From contig CAVRTB010000001.1 of assembly GCA_963724065.1 (NCBI GenBank), positions 372,001 to 436,000 of the forward strand: a DNA stretch of 64,000 bases. The letters run 5' to 3'. Positions within the stretch are counted from its first letter, which is position 1. Each line of letters opens with the position of its first letter. Shown here in pieces: positions 41,272 through 51,971 of the stretch. This DNA is from DASRIA01 sp963724065 (GTDB taxonomy: Bacteria; Actinomycetota; Thermoleophilia; Solirubrobacterales; JBBDJG01). The position numbers were made by a program, and so were the translations under genes. The notes beneath the pieces were generated by a model, which did not search any database, had not been told where the DNA came from, and saw only the letters and a list, made by a program, of their open reading frames with translations.

Positions 41272-42987
41272 TCAGGGGAGGCGCTTGCCGTGCGGACCGC
41301 GTTGTTTCACGTAGAGCACGCTGCTCTTGCGTGAGCGCGAACCTGCGAACGCGCGGCTCGTGCGCCTGTTGCCGGCGTAGTCGTATGCCCGCACGAACCA
41401 GCGGTGCCTGCCGCCGCGCAGGCGGAACTTCGTCCGCGGGCGCGGGTCGCCTCCGCCTGGACCGTCCTTGTCCTTGACCGTGCGGACACGCTTCCCGTTC
41501 AGGTAGATGCGGTAGAGCCGGATCCCGCCGGAGTCGCGTGAGCGCTGCCACTTGAAGCCGAGCGCGCGCTTGCGGGTCGCGAGGCGGTTGCGCGGGCGGA
41601 TCAGGGCGAACGCAGAGGGCGGCGTCGTGTCGCGCGCCGGGCGGGTCGCAGCCGGGGCCGCGGCGCCGATCGCGCGCCCGATGTTCAGGCGGCCGCCGCT
41701 GACCGTCTTTCCGGACAGCGTCGGGAGACGGTCGGTGCTCTGCATCAGCGCCGCCTTCACCTGGTCGGCGCTCGCCTGCGGGAAGCGGGCAAGGTACAGC
41801 GCCGCCGCGCCGCTCACGAACGGCGCCGCCATCGAGGTTCCGCTGAACGAGGCATATCCGCTCGGGTCGGCGGCGCGCGGGACCGTGGAGTACACGTCGT
41901 CACCGGGTGCTGCGAGGTCGACGGACTTCGAGCCGTAGTTCGAGAAGTCGAGCAACCGGTCGGACCGGTCCGTCGCTGCCACGGAAACGATGTTGGACAG
42001 GTCGAAGGCCGCGGGGTAGTCGGGCTTGACGTCCGCGTTGACACCCTCGTTCCCCGCCGCCGCGACGATCAGTGTGCCGCGCTCGCCGGCGCGCTTGATC
42101 GCGCCGAAGAGCGCCATGCTGAAGGCTGGCCCGCCCCAGCTTGCGTTGACCACGCGCGCCCCGTGGGCGACCGCGTAGTCGATCGCGTTGGCCGCGTCGG
42201 CGGTGTTCCCCTCGCCGTTCTCGTCGAGGAACTTCAGCGCCATCACGTTCACGCCCCAGTTCACGCCCGCGACACCGATTGCGTTGTTGCCCTGCGCGCC
42301 GATGATTCCCGCCACATGGGTGCCGTGACCGCCGTCGTCGTCGGGGTTGGAGTCATTCCCGATGAAGTCGGCCCCGTACACGTCGTCGTTGAAGCCGTCG
42401 CCGTCGTCGTCGAGGCCGTTGACGGGGTCGCCGGGGTTCACCCACGCGTTCCCGATCAGGTCCGGGTGCTTGTATGCGACGCCCGTGTCGACCACGGCAA
42501 CGGTCGCGGGGCTGCTGGTGACGGCATCCCAGGCGACGGTCGCACCGATGTCCGCGCCCGGCTTCCCGCCGAAGTGCCCCAGATTGCGAAGGCCCCACTG
42601 CTCAGAGAACGAGCGGTCGTTGGGGATCCGGTTGGCGCGGATCACGTAGTTCGGCTCGACGAACTCGACCGCGCGGTTGCGCTCGAGGCGCGTGCTGGCT
42701 GCGTCCGTCGTGTCCGGGTCGACGGTCACGACCGCCGCGTCGACGGACTCGATGCGGTCGCCGATCTCGCCGTTCGCCTTCTCGACGGCGCGCTTCTCCT
42801 GCCACTGGGTGGCCGAGGCTTTGAATCCGACGATCAGCTCGCCCGGCACCGACTCGGCGGGGTCCTCGGCGGCCCCGCGGTCGGCTCCGAGCGCGGCGAG
42901 CGCCACGACGGCCAGGAGCAGGGAGAGGGATGCGAGCGCCGCCACGGCACGGCAAGCCCGCCTCTTGGGGAGTCCGGCACAGGACAT
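41272..42987 (-). CDS. Secreted subtilisin-like serine protease (S8)
   Basis: A 571-residue secreted protease: signal peptide (about 1-40), inhibitor-type propeptide (about 48-120, PGELIVGFKASAT...VEPNYVIRAN), and catalytic domain with D167 (VVDTG), H221 (GHGTH), oxyanion N313 (AAAGNEG) and S385 (SGTSMAAP). All are intact. Asp-rich loops after D167 (LDDDGDGFNDDVYG) probably bind calcium. A C-terminal fibronectin/Ig-like domain (about 450-560) has a basic tail. It faces tilS from a divergent 60-bp region and is probably independent of it. Confidence 0.9.
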   Translation of the reverse strand: MSCAGLPKRRACRAVAALASLSLLLAVVALAALGADRGAAEDPAESVPGELIVGFKASATQWQEKRAVEKANGEIGDRIESVDAAVVTVDPDTTDAASTRLERNRAVEFVEPNYVIRANRIPNDRSFSEQWGLRNLGHFGGKPGADIGATVAWDAVTSSPATVAVVDTGVAYKHPDLIGNAWVNPGDPVNGLDDDGDGFNDDVYGADFIGNDSNPDDDGGHGTHVAGIIGAQGNNAIGVAGVNWGVNVMALKFLDENGEGNTADAANAIDYAVAHGARVVNASWGGPAFSMALFGAIKRAGERGTLIVAAAGNEGVNADVKPDYPAAFDLSNIVSVAATDRSDRLLDFSNYGSKSVDLAAPGDDVYSTVPRAADPSGYASFSGTSMAAPFVSGAAALYLARFPQASADQVKAALMQSTDRLPTLSGKTVSGGRLNIGRAIGAAAPAATRPARDTTPPSAFALIRPRNRLATRKRALGFKWQRSRDSGGIRLYRIYLNGKRVRTVKDKDGPGGGDPRPRTKFRLRGGRHRWFVRAYDYAGNRRTSRAFAGSRSRKSSVLYVKQRGPHGKRLP

Positions 42988-43048
42988 GAGTCAGCAATCG
43001 GCAGGCGACGGACTCCTCCGCACCCCGAGGGAGCGTTAAATACGAGAT

Positions 43049-44407
43049 ATGTCCACCGGGCCCGTTGAGCGGGTACGCGAGGCGATCGGCTCCAGCGGGG
43101 CGCTCGCCCCGCCGTCGCGCGTGCTCGTGCTGCTGTCCGGCGGGGCGGACTCGGTCTGCCTGCTGCATGCCGTCGCCACGGTGCTCGGCACCGCCCGGGT
43201 CGAGGCCCTGCACGTCCACCACGGCCTGCGCGCGGCCGCGGATCAGGACGAGCGTTTCTGCGCCGGCTTCTGCGGGTCGCTCGGGGTGCGGCTCCACGTC
43301 GAGCGCGTCGCGATCGAGCCGGGGGGCAACCTCGAAGCACGCGCACGCGAGGCTCGCTACGGAGCCGCCGAGGCCGCGCGTGGACGCGGGCACCTGGACC
43401 TCGTCGCCACCGGCCACACGCGCTCCGATCAGGTCGAGACGATTCTCTACCGGCTCGCCACTTCTCCCGGCCGCCGCGCGTTGCTGGGCATGGAGCCGCT
43501 GCGGGACCGGATCGTGCGGCCGCTGCTGGACGTGCGGCGCGAGGACACCCGGGCGTACTGTCGCGCCCTGGAGCTTGCCTGGCGTGAGGATGAGTCCAAC
43601 CTCGATCGCGCCCTCGCCCGCAACCGCCTGCGCCTCGACGTGATCCCGGCCCTTCGCGAGATCCACCCGGCGGCCGAGCGCAACGTGATCGCGACCGCGG
43701 CCGAGCTGCGCGCCGAGCAGGAGGTGCTCGAGCTCGCCGTCGACGAGGCCGTCGCCCGCAGCGGCGCCGGCGGGCGCCCGCCGGCCGTGGAGCTGGCCCG
43801 CCTCGCCGGCGAGGCGGCGCCCGTCCGGCGCTTGGTGCTGCGCCGGCTTGCCGAGCTCGCGGCGGGTGGCGCCGCGCCGCTGAGCGGGCTCCGCGTGGAA
43901 GAGATCGAGCGCCTCGCGCGGCGCGGCGGGAGCGGAACGGTCGAGCTCGGAGGGGGCCTGCGCGCGGTGGTGGAATACGGGCTGGCGCGGTTCGTGACCG
44001 ACCCGCAGCCCGGCCCTGCGACGGCGGCGGTTCTCGCCGTGCCCGGAATCTGTCGCTTCGGCGCTTGGGAGGTCCGCTCGGAGTGCGGCGTCGACGGCGC
44101 ACTGCGTGGCTCGCTCGACGAGCCCGTCCTCGATGCGAGCCGGCTGCTGCTGCCGCTGACCGTCCGATCGTGGCGGGAAGGCGATCGCATGCGCCCGCTC
44201 GGACTGGGCGGGACGAAGTCCCTCCAGGACATCTTCGGCGACCGCAAGGTCCCGCGCTCGCTGAGGCGATCGCTGCCGGTCGTGATCTCCGGCGACGAGA
44301 TCGCCTGGGTAGCCGGTGTCGCCGTGTCCGACGCCTTCAGGGTCACGACGGACACTGCGGCGACTGTGCGCCTGCGCGCCCGCGCGGTCGCCACGTCGAC
44401 CGGGTGA
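43049..44407 (+). CDS. tilS: tRNA(Ile)-lysidine synthase
   Basis: A 452-residue PP-loop ATPase that modifies C34 of the CAU-anticodon isoleucine tRNA with lysine, so that it reads AUA. Essential motifs: SGGADS (30-35), HVHHGLR, GHTRSDQVET and a C-terminal TilS domain (RSWREGDRMRPLGLGGTKSLQDIFGDRKVP). It adenylates the tRNA in the cytoplasm. It heads the conserved tilS-hpt-ftsH order, separated from hpt by about 30 bp. The ATG at 43049 is used. Confidence 0.93.
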   Translation: MSTGPVERVREAIGSSGALAPPSRVLVLLSGGADSVCLLHAVATVLGTARVEALHVHHGLRAAADQDERFCAGFCGSLGVRLHVERVAIEPGGNLEARAREARYGAAEAARGRGHLDLVATGHTRSDQVETILYRLATSPGRRALLGMEPLRDRIVRPLLDVRREDTRAYCRALELAWREDESNLDRALARNRLRLDVIPALREIHPAAERNVIATAAELRAEQEVLELAVDEAVARSGAGGRPPAVELARLAGEAAPVRRLVLRRLAELAAGGAAPLSGLRVEEIERLARRGGSGTVELGGGLRAVVEYGLARFVTDPQPGPATAAVLAVPGICRFGAWEVRSECGVDGALRGSLDEPVLDASRLLLPLTVRSWREGDRMRPLGLGGTKSLQDIFGDRKVPRSLRRSLPVVISGDEIAWVAGVAVSDAFRVTTDTAATVRLRARAVATSTG

Positions 44408-44425
44408 CCATCCGGGATGGTCATC

Positions 44426-44431
44426 TAGACT
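44426..44431 (+). promoter_or_regulatory. -10 box for hpt
   Basis: TAGACT with seven bases to GTG 44439. This selects the GTG as a leaderless start rather than an upstream codon inside tilS. Confidence 0.55.
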
Positions 44432-44438
44432 GGCGGGC

Positions 44439-45008
44439 GTGCCCGAGCCCGATCCGAACCAGCGGCCCGGCGAGGTGGTCGTCGAGGCCGACCGCCTGCA
44501 GCACCGGGTGGCCGAGCTCGGAGCCCAGATCACGCGCGACTACGAGGGCCGTGACCTCTTCATGATGGGCGTCCTCAAGGGAGCGGTCTTCTTCGTCGCC
44601 GACCTCATGCGCGAGGTCCACGTTGCCTGTGAGCTGGACTTCATGGCTGTGTCGAGCTACGGGTCCGATACGGATTCCTCCGGAGTGGTGCGGATCCTGA
44701 AGGACCTCGACTCCTCGATCGAGGGCAAGGACGTGCTGATCGTCGAGGACATCGTCGACTCCGGCCTGACGCTCAACTACCTGCTGCGGAACCTGCGCGG
44801 GCGCAATCCCCGCTCGCTGGAGGTGTGCGCTCTGCTCGTCAAGCCGGCTCGCCGCAAGATCGAGCTGCCGATCCGCTACGTCGGCTTCGAGATACCCAAC
44901 CGCTTCGTGGTGGGATACGGCCTCGACCTCAACCAGCGCTATCGGAACCTTCCCTACGTGGCGGCGATCGACGAGCACGCCGGGGAGGGTCGGCTGCACG
45001 CAGCCTGA
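44439..45008 (+). CDS. hpt: Hypoxanthine phosphoribosyltransferase
   Basis: A 189-residue purine salvage enzyme transferring ribose-5-phosphate from PRPP to hypoxanthine or guanine. The PRPP loop VLIVEDIVDSGLTLNYLL (VxIVEDIxDxGxT) is intact, and the flexible loop (MAVSSYGSDTDSSGVVRILKDL) and the base-pocket YVGFEIPNRFVVGYGLD are present. GTG 44439 is used, with TAGACT seven bases earlier. It lies in the conserved tilS-hpt-ftsH context. Confidence 0.92.
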   Translation: MPEPDPNQRPGEVVVEADRLQHRVAELGAQITRDYEGRDLFMMGVLKGAVFFVADLMREVHVACELDFMAVSSYGSDTDSSGVVRILKDLDSSIEGKDVLIVEDIVDSGLTLNYLLRNLRGRNPRSLEVCALLVKPARRKIELPIRYVGFEIPNRFVVGYGLDLNQRYRNLPYVAAIDEHAGEGRLHAA

Positions 45009-45192
45009 CGGGGGTTCAGGGCGTCTCGCGCGCCGCCGATATCCCCTGCATGATCCGCCGCCGCCGCGGCCGCGTAAAGGCGCTGTACCGCACAACCCCC
45101 CTGCTAGGCTTGTTCGCGGCCGGCAGAGTCTTTCGCGCCTTCGATTCGAAGTCTCACAGGAAGACGTTTTTCGCATCCCCAGGCCGATCCAG

Positions 45193-47145
<1,953 letters not shown>

Positions 47146-47200
47146 ACGCCTCGCCCTCGGAGGTCCCGGGATTCGCGGCCAAGCGAGTTCCGGTCAGTCA

Positions 47201-47206
47201 TATACT
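47201..47206 (+). promoter_or_regulatory. -10 box for acyl-CoA synthetase gene
   Basis: TATACT with six bases to GTG 47213, an optimal hexamer with leaderless spacing. Confidence 0.6.
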
Positions 47207-47212
47207 CGCGCC

Positions 47213-48787
47213 GTGACCTCGACAGTCGCGCGCCCCTACGAGGAAGCCCGTGCTGCGCATCAGTGGCACGTGCCGGCGCGTTACAACATTGCCGCGGACG
47301 TGTGCGACAAGCACCCGCGCGGCAAGCTCGCGATGATCTGGGAGGACTGGCGCGGCAGCGAGCGCCGCGTGAGCTGGGGAGAGCTACAGGACCTTGCGGC
47401 CAAGTGCGCAAACGTGCTGCGCGACCACGGCGTCGAGCGCGGTGACCGGGTCGCGATGCTGCTGCCGCCGACGCCCGAGACCGCGGCGATGTTCTTCGGG
47501 ACCTGGAAGTCGGGCGCGATCCTGCTGTCGATGTCGGTGCTCTACGGCGACGAGGGCATCCGCCACCGGGTGACCGACTCGCAGGCGAAGGTCCTGGTCA
47601 CCGACGCGGACAACGCCGACCGGGTCGACCGCGACCTCGTCGAGCACGTGATCGTCCTCGACGACGATCTGCTTGCACGGGCGTCGGCGAACTTCGCGAC
47701 GGCGGCTACCGCGGCGGACGATCCGGCGCAGCTCTACTACTCGTCCGGCACCACCGGCCTCGCGAAGGGGATCCTCCATGCCCACCGGTACGTCCTCGCG
47801 CACGAGGAGTTCGTCTACTGCCACGACCTGCGCGAAGGCGAGCTGTTCCACGGCATGGGGGAGTGGGCTTGGGCGGCCGGCATCGCGCCGCTGCTCGGGC
47901 CGTGGCGGCTCGGGGCGACTCAGTTCGTCTTCCAGCGGAAGGGCGGCTTCGATCCCGAGCAGCAGTTGACCGTGCTCTCCAAGCACCGCCCCACGAACGT
48001 GTTCACGACCCCGACGGCGATGCGCGCGATGATGGCGGTGTCCGAGGCGGGGAAGCGGCATCCGCAGGACTTCAGGGTCGTCTGTTCGGCGGGGGAGCCG
48101 CTCAACCCCGAGGCGATCCGCTGGTTCCGTGACCAGTACGGCGTCACCGTGCTGGACTTCTACGGGTTGACCGAGTCGTATCCCCTGGTCGCGAACTACC
48201 CGTTCATGGAAGTGCGCGAGGGCTCGATGGGGCGGCCCATGCCCGGGTGGGACGTGCAGATCCTCGACGAGGACGAGCGGGCGGTCGAGCACGGCGAGCG
48301 CGGCGAGATCTGCCTGCGGGCGCGCTCCAACCCCCACTACCCGATCGGCTACTGGAATCGGCCGGAGGAGTCGCGCGAGACCTTCGGGGGCGACTGGTTC
48401 CACACGCAGGACGCGGCCGAGCAGGACGCGGACGGCTACTACTGGTACGCGGGCCGCGCCGACGACGTGATCATCTCTGCCGGATACCGGATCGGCCCCT
48501 TCGAGGTGGAGTCCGCGTGCATCGAGCACCCCGCTGTCCACGAGGCGGCCGCGGTCGCGTCGCCCGACGAGCGGCGCGGTCACGTCGTGAAGGCATTCGT
48601 CGTGCTGGCCGCCGGCCACGAGGGCTCGCAGGAGCTCGCCGACGAGATCAAGCGGTTCGTGCGCGACCGCCACTCCGCGTACGCGTATCCGCGCCGGGTC
48701 GAGTTCGTCGCAGAGCTGCCCAAGACGCTCACCGGGAAGATCCGCCGGATCGAGCTGCGCGAGCGCGAGCAGCAGCGCACAACTTGA
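47213..48787 (+). CDS. Acyl-CoA synthetase (AMP-dependent ligase)
   Basis: A 524-residue adenylate-forming enzyme of the ANL superfamily. Motifs: YYSSGTTGLAKGILHAH (P-loop), FYGLTESYPLV (A5-like), WFHTQDAAEQDADGYYWYAGRADDVIISAGYRIGPFEVE (A7/A8 hinge), and the catalytic lysine in PKTLTGKIRR. The chain is closest in look to medium-chain or acetyl/propionyl-type synthetases. A GNAT or sirtuin could regulate that lysine, and a sirtuin gene is in the window. Expression looks leaderless. The next gene (folP) starts within its stop codon, so the two are coupled. Confidence 0.85.
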   Translation: MTSTVARPYEEARAAHQWHVPARYNIAADVCDKHPRGKLAMIWEDWRGSERRVSWGELQDLAAKCANVLRDHGVERGDRVAMLLPPTPETAAMFFGTWKSGAILLSMSVLYGDEGIRHRVTDSQAKVLVTDADNADRVDRDLVEHVIVLDDDLLARASANFATAATAADDPAQLYYSSGTTGLAKGILHAHRYVLAHEEFVYCHDLREGELFHGMGEWAWAAGIAPLLGPWRLGATQFVFQRKGGFDPEQQLTVLSKHRPTNVFTTPTAMRAMMAVSEAGKRHPQDFRVVCSAGEPLNPEAIRWFRDQYGVTVLDFYGLTESYPLVANYPFMEVREGSMGRPMPGWDVQILDEDERAVEHGERGEICLRARSNPHYPIGYWNRPEESRETFGGDWFHTQDAAEQDADGYYWYAGRADDVIISAGYRIGPFEVESACIEHPAVHEAAAVASPDERRGHVVKAFVVLAAGHEGSQELADEIKRFVRDRHSAYAYPRRVEFVAELPKTLTGKIRRIELREREQQRTT

Positions 48788-49587
48788 CCCGCTTCACACG
48801 CCCGGCCGTGATGGGCGTGCTCAACGTGACGCCCGACTCGTTCTCGGATGGCGGGGAGCACATGGACGCCGAGGCCGCGGTCGCGCATGCCGTCCGCATG
48901 GCGGGCGAGGGCGCGGCGCTCGTCGACGTGGGCGGCGAGTCGACCCGGCCGGGCGCCGCGCCGGTCGCCGAGGATGAGGAGCTGCGGCGCGTGATGCCGG
49001 TGGTCGAGGCGCTCGGGGAGAGCGGGGAGGTGCCGTTTTCGATCGACACGTCCAAGGCCGCCGTCGCGCGCGCGGCGACGGCGGCCGGCGCGCGGTTCGT
49101 GAACGACGTCACGGCATTGCGGGGCGATCCCGGCATGCCGGGCGTGGTCGCCGCGTCGGGTGCCGAGATCTGCCTCGTCCACATGCTCGGCGAGCCGCGG
49201 ACGATGCAGGAGGATCCCCGTTACGGGGACGTGGTCTCCGACGTGAGCGCCTTCCTCGAGGAGCGGCTGGCGTTCGCGGTCGCGGCGGGGATCCCCGAAG
49301 AGCGCGTCTGGCTCGATCCGGGCATCGGCTTCGGCAAGACGCTCGAGCACAATCTGGAGGTGCTGCGGCGCCTCGACGAGATCGTCGCGCTCGGGCGGCC
49401 GGTGCTCGTGGGCGCATCGCGCAAGCGCTTCATCGGGACGCTCACCGGCCGCGCCGAGCAGGAACGCGTGGCCGGCACGGTGGCCGTCAACGTGATGGCC
49501 TTCGAGCGGGGCGCTCACATGTTCCGCGTCCACGACGTCGCGGCGACGCGCGATGCCCTGGTCGTGGCGGGTGCTACCTTGGGCTAG
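48784..49587 (+). CDS. folP: Dihydropteroate synthase
   Basis: A 267-residue TIM-barrel enzyme that condenses DHPP with p-aminobenzoate; the target of sulfonamides. Motifs: MGVLNVTPDSFSDGG (loop 1), ALVDVGGESTRPGA (loop 2), SIDTSKAAVARAA, and ASRKRFIGTLTG. TTG 48784 overlaps the upstream stop (TTGA), which fits translational coupling. The internal ATG at 48811 is a less attractive alternative, as it would remove the strand before MGVLNV. Confidence 0.9.
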   Translation: MTRFTRPAVMGVLNVTPDSFSDGGEHMDAEAAVAHAVRMAGEGAALVDVGGESTRPGAAPVAEDEELRRVMPVVEALGESGEVPFSIDTSKAAVARAATAAGARFVNDVTALRGDPGMPGVVAASGAEICLVHMLGEPRTMQEDPRYGDVVSDVSAFLEERLAFAVAAGIPEERVWLDPGIGFGKTLEHNLEVLRRLDEIVALGRPVLVGASRKRFIGTLTGRAEQERVAGTVAVNVMAFERGAHMFRVHDVAATRDALVVAGATLG

Positions 49588-49644
49588 AGGACGCCGGGGC
49601 GGCGAGGCGCCGCGTTTAACGCGATTTCCAGGCGATTCGTTCCA

Positions 49645-50055
49645 ATGGACAGCTTCGAGGGCAGGGACTACGAGGAGGACCAGGGCGTCGGGTCCTCCGA
49701 CTCGTACGTGACGGTGGCGATCTCGGGCCTGTCCCTGTTCACCCATCACGGCGTTACCGACGCCGAGCAGGAGACCGGCCAGCGCATGGTCTTCGACGTC
49801 ACGTTCGACGTCGAGGACTGCGACGCGACGGTCACCGACCGCCTCGAGGACACGATCGACTATGCCGCCGTGTGTCAGGCCGTCGCGCTGATCGCCACGG
49901 AGCGGTCCTATCGCACCCTCGAGCGGGTCTGTACCGCGGTGGCGGACATGTTGGAGGAGCGCTTCGGGGCGAAGGGAATCGTGGTCCGGGCCACGAAGCC
50001 CGAGCCGCCGATCCCGCTGCCGGTCGACGAGGTATCGGTAGAGGTCACCCGTTAG
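49645..50055 (+). CDS. folB: Dihydroneopterin aldolase
   Basis: A 136-residue FolB with a short acidic N-terminal extension (about 1-20) before VAISGLSLFTHHGVTDAEQ. FDVTFDVE and a DYAAVCQAVALIATERSYRTLERVC helix follow, then KPEPPIPLPVDEVSVEV, the loop that carries the conserved lysine and proline. It converts dihydroneopterin to 6-hydroxymethyl-dihydropterin. It sits in the folP-folB-folK order and its stop overlaps the folK GTG by one base. Confidence 0.9.
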   Translation: MDSFEGRDYEEDQGVGSSDSYVTVAISGLSLFTHHGVTDAEQETGQRMVFDVTFDVEDCDATVTDRLEDTIDYAAVCQAVALIATERSYRTLERVCTAVADMLEERFGAKGIVVRATKPEPPIPLPVDEVSVEVTR

Positions 50056-50552
50056 TGGCCCGGGCCTGGCTCGGGCTCGGCTCCAACGTCGGTGACCGCC
50101 TGGCCAATCTGCGCGAAGCGGCAGCTCGGCTCGGCGCGCTCGATGCGGTGCGAGTCGACGCCGGTTCCTCGGTCTACGAGACCGAGCCCGTGGGCGAGGT
50201 GACCGACCAACGCGACTTCCTGAACGCCGTGGTGCGCGTCGAGACGCGGCTCGCTCCCCTGGAGTTACTCGATGCCTGCAAGGCGATCGAGCGAGAGATG
50301 GGTCGCACCGCGGGCCCGCGTCACGGTCCCCGGCCGATCGACGTCGACGTTCTCTTGATCGAGTCCGAGGTGCTCGATTCCGAGCGCCTGCGCCTGCCGC
50401 ACCCCGAGGTGACGAGCCGCCGGTTCGTGCTGGCTCCGCTGCTGGAGATCGATCCCGGCCTAGAACTGCCGGGCGGCGAGCGGCTGGCCGGCGCGCTTGA
50501 CAGCCTGCCCCCCGGCCAGCGCGCCGAGCGCCTCGAGCCGCTCATCCCGTAG
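50055..50552 (+). CDS. folK: HPPK, hydroxymethyldihydropterin pyrophosphokinase
   Basis: A 165-residue enzyme that transfers pyrophosphate from ATP to the pterin before FolP. Motifs: GLGSNVGDRLANLREA, YETEPVGEVTDQRDFLNAVVRVET and the metal/ATP block RHGPRPIDVDVLL with the paired aspartates, followed by LPHPEVTSRRFVLAPL. GTG 50055 shares one base with the folB stop, so the two are coupled. The last gene of the folate set. Confidence 0.92.
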   Translation: MARAWLGLGSNVGDRLANLREAAARLGALDAVRVDAGSSVYETEPVGEVTDQRDFLNAVVRVETRLAPLELLDACKAIEREMGRTAGPRHGPRPIDVDVLLIESEVLDSERLRLPHPEVTSRRFVLAPLLEIDPGLELPGGERLAGALDSLPPGQRAERLEPLIP

Positions 50553-50557
50553 ATAAT
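50552..50557 (+). promoter_or_regulatory. -10 box for coaX
   Basis: GATAAT with six bases to GTG 50564, overlapping the folK stop codon. It gives coaX a separate leaderless promoter. Confidence 0.5.
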
Positions 50558-50563
50558 CGCGTC

Positions 50564-51328
50564 GTGCTCCTGACGATCGACGTCGGCAACACGCAGACCC
50601 ATGTCGGCGCATTCGACGGCGCCGACCTGGTCGAGCACTGGCGATTCTCGACGGACCGCCAGTCGACGGGCGACGAGCTGGCGGTCGTGATGCACAACCT
50701 GCTCTCCCTGAGCGGGATCGGCTTCGACCAGATCCAGGGCGAGGCGGTGTCGTCGGTCGTGCCGCGGCTCGTCTCGGAGTACCGCCACATGTTCGAGCGC
50801 TATCTCGAGCGCGAGGCCCTGATCGTCGGGCCCGGCACCAAGACCGGCATGCCGATCCTGCTCGAGAACCCACACGAGCTCGGCCCCGACCGGCTCGTCA
50901 ATGCGGTCGCGGGCTACGACATGTGCGGGGACGCCTGCGTGGTCGTGGACTTCGGCACCGCGATCAACTACGACGTGGTCTCCTCGGCGGGCGAGTATCT
51001 CGGGGGCATCATCAGCCCCGGGATCGAGATCTCGATCGAGGCGCTCACCTCGAGGGCCGCGCGGCTCACGAAGGTCGACATCGCCGAGCCCCAGGCGCTG
51101 ATCGGGCGATCGACCACCGCCGCGCTCCAGTCCGGGATCGTCCACGGCTTCGCGGCCCAGGTCGACGGCATCTGCGCCAAGCTGCGCGCCGAGGTCGGCG
51201 AGGGCGTCACGACGATCGCGACCGGCGGGATGGCAAGCGTGATCGTGGGCTTCACCGAGAGCATCGACCACGTCGACGATCTGCTCACCCTCAAGGGCTT
51301 GCGGCTCGTATACGAGCGAAATCGCTGA
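50564..51328 (+). CDS. coaX: Type III pantothenate kinase
   Basis: A 254-residue ASKHA-fold kinase that phosphorylates pantothenate, the first CoA step. N-terminal phosphate loop TIDVGNTQTHVGAF, pantothenate site GPDRLVNAVAGY, catalytic VVVDFGTAINYDVV and nucleotide loop TIATGGMASVIVGF. The Type III enzyme is not inhibited by CoA. GTG 50564 is preceded by GATAAT at leaderless spacing. It is the only pantothenate kinase visible in the window. Confidence 0.93.
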   Translation: MLLTIDVGNTQTHVGAFDGADLVEHWRFSTDRQSTGDELAVVMHNLLSLSGIGFDQIQGEAVSSVVPRLVSEYRHMFERYLEREALIVGPGTKTGMPILLENPHELGPDRLVNAVAGYDMCGDACVVVDFGTAINYDVVSSAGEYLGGIISPGIEISIEALTSRAARLTKVDIAEPQALIGRSTTAALQSGIVHGFAAQVDGICAKLRAEVGEGVTTIATGGMASVIVGFTESIDHVDDLLTLKGLRLVYERNR

Positions 51329-51366
51329 TCGCCCGCCGGCCCTGCGGGGGCCGCTAGGGCCGTCGC

Positions 51367-51372
51367 TATACT
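51367..51372 (+). promoter_or_regulatory. -10 box for greA
   Basis: TATACT about 65 bp before ATG 51437. Unlike most genes here, greA would have a leader of roughly 57 bases. Confidence 0.5.
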
Positions 51373-51436
51373 TGCCGGTCCTCAAAGGGCCTATCCGACC
51401 GCTTTTGGCCCGCATTCCGGGGAGTTTTCAGCCGAT

Positions 51437-51916
51437 ATGACCAGAGAAGCCGTTCTTACACCCGAGGGCTACGAGAAGCTCAAGAGCGAGATCGACCACC
51501 TGCGCACCACGAAGCGCAGGGAGGTGGCTGAGCGCATCAAGGAGGCGCGCGAGTTCGGCGATATCAGCGAGAACGCCGAGTACGACCACGCCAAGAACGA
51601 GCAGGCCATGCTCGAGGCCCGGATCGCCACCCTCGAGGAGAAGCTCCGCGACGCAACGGTCATCGACCAGAAGTCGATCGACGCCCGCACGGTCTCGGTC
51701 GGGACCAAGGTATGGGTAAAGGACCAGAAGTCCGGGCAGTCGGTCATGTACCACATCGTCGGGTCCGCCGAGGCCGAGCCGTCGGAGAACAAGCTCTCGA
51801 ACGAGTCCCCCGTGGGCAGCGCGCTGCTGGGCCACAAGCGGGGCGACACCGTGACCGTGCAGGTCCCACGCGGGCCGTCGCGCAAGCTCAAGGTCACGAA
51901 GATCGAAGCCGCGTAG
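51437..51916 (+). CDS. greA: Transcription elongation factor GreA
   Basis: A 159-residue GreA. N-terminal coiled coil (about 8-75) with the tip acidic pair in EFGDISENAEYDHAK, which reaches the polymerase active site and triggers cleavage of backtracked RNA. The C-terminal FKBP-like domain reads VSVGTKVWVKDQKSGQSVMYHIVG and SPVGSALLGHKRGDTVTVQVP. It has a real leader with a GGGGAG ribosome site. It lies between coaX and lysS. Confidence 0.93.
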   Translation: MTREAVLTPEGYEKLKSEIDHLRTTKRREVAERIKEAREFGDISENAEYDHAKNEQAMLEARIATLEEKLRDATVIDQKSIDARTVSVGTKVWVKDQKSGQSVMYHIVGSAEAEPSENKLSNESPVGSALLGHKRGDTVTVQVPRGPSRKLKVTKIEAA

Positions 51917-51958
51917 GGCGAGCCCGCCGCCCGCCCGCGCAGGCGCCTCGCGCGCGGG

Positions 51959-51964
51959 TACGCT
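51959..51964 (+). promoter_or_regulatory. -10 box for lysS
   Basis: TACGCT with seven bases to GTG 51972; leaderless spacing. Confidence 0.45.
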
Positions 51965-51971
51965 GCCGACC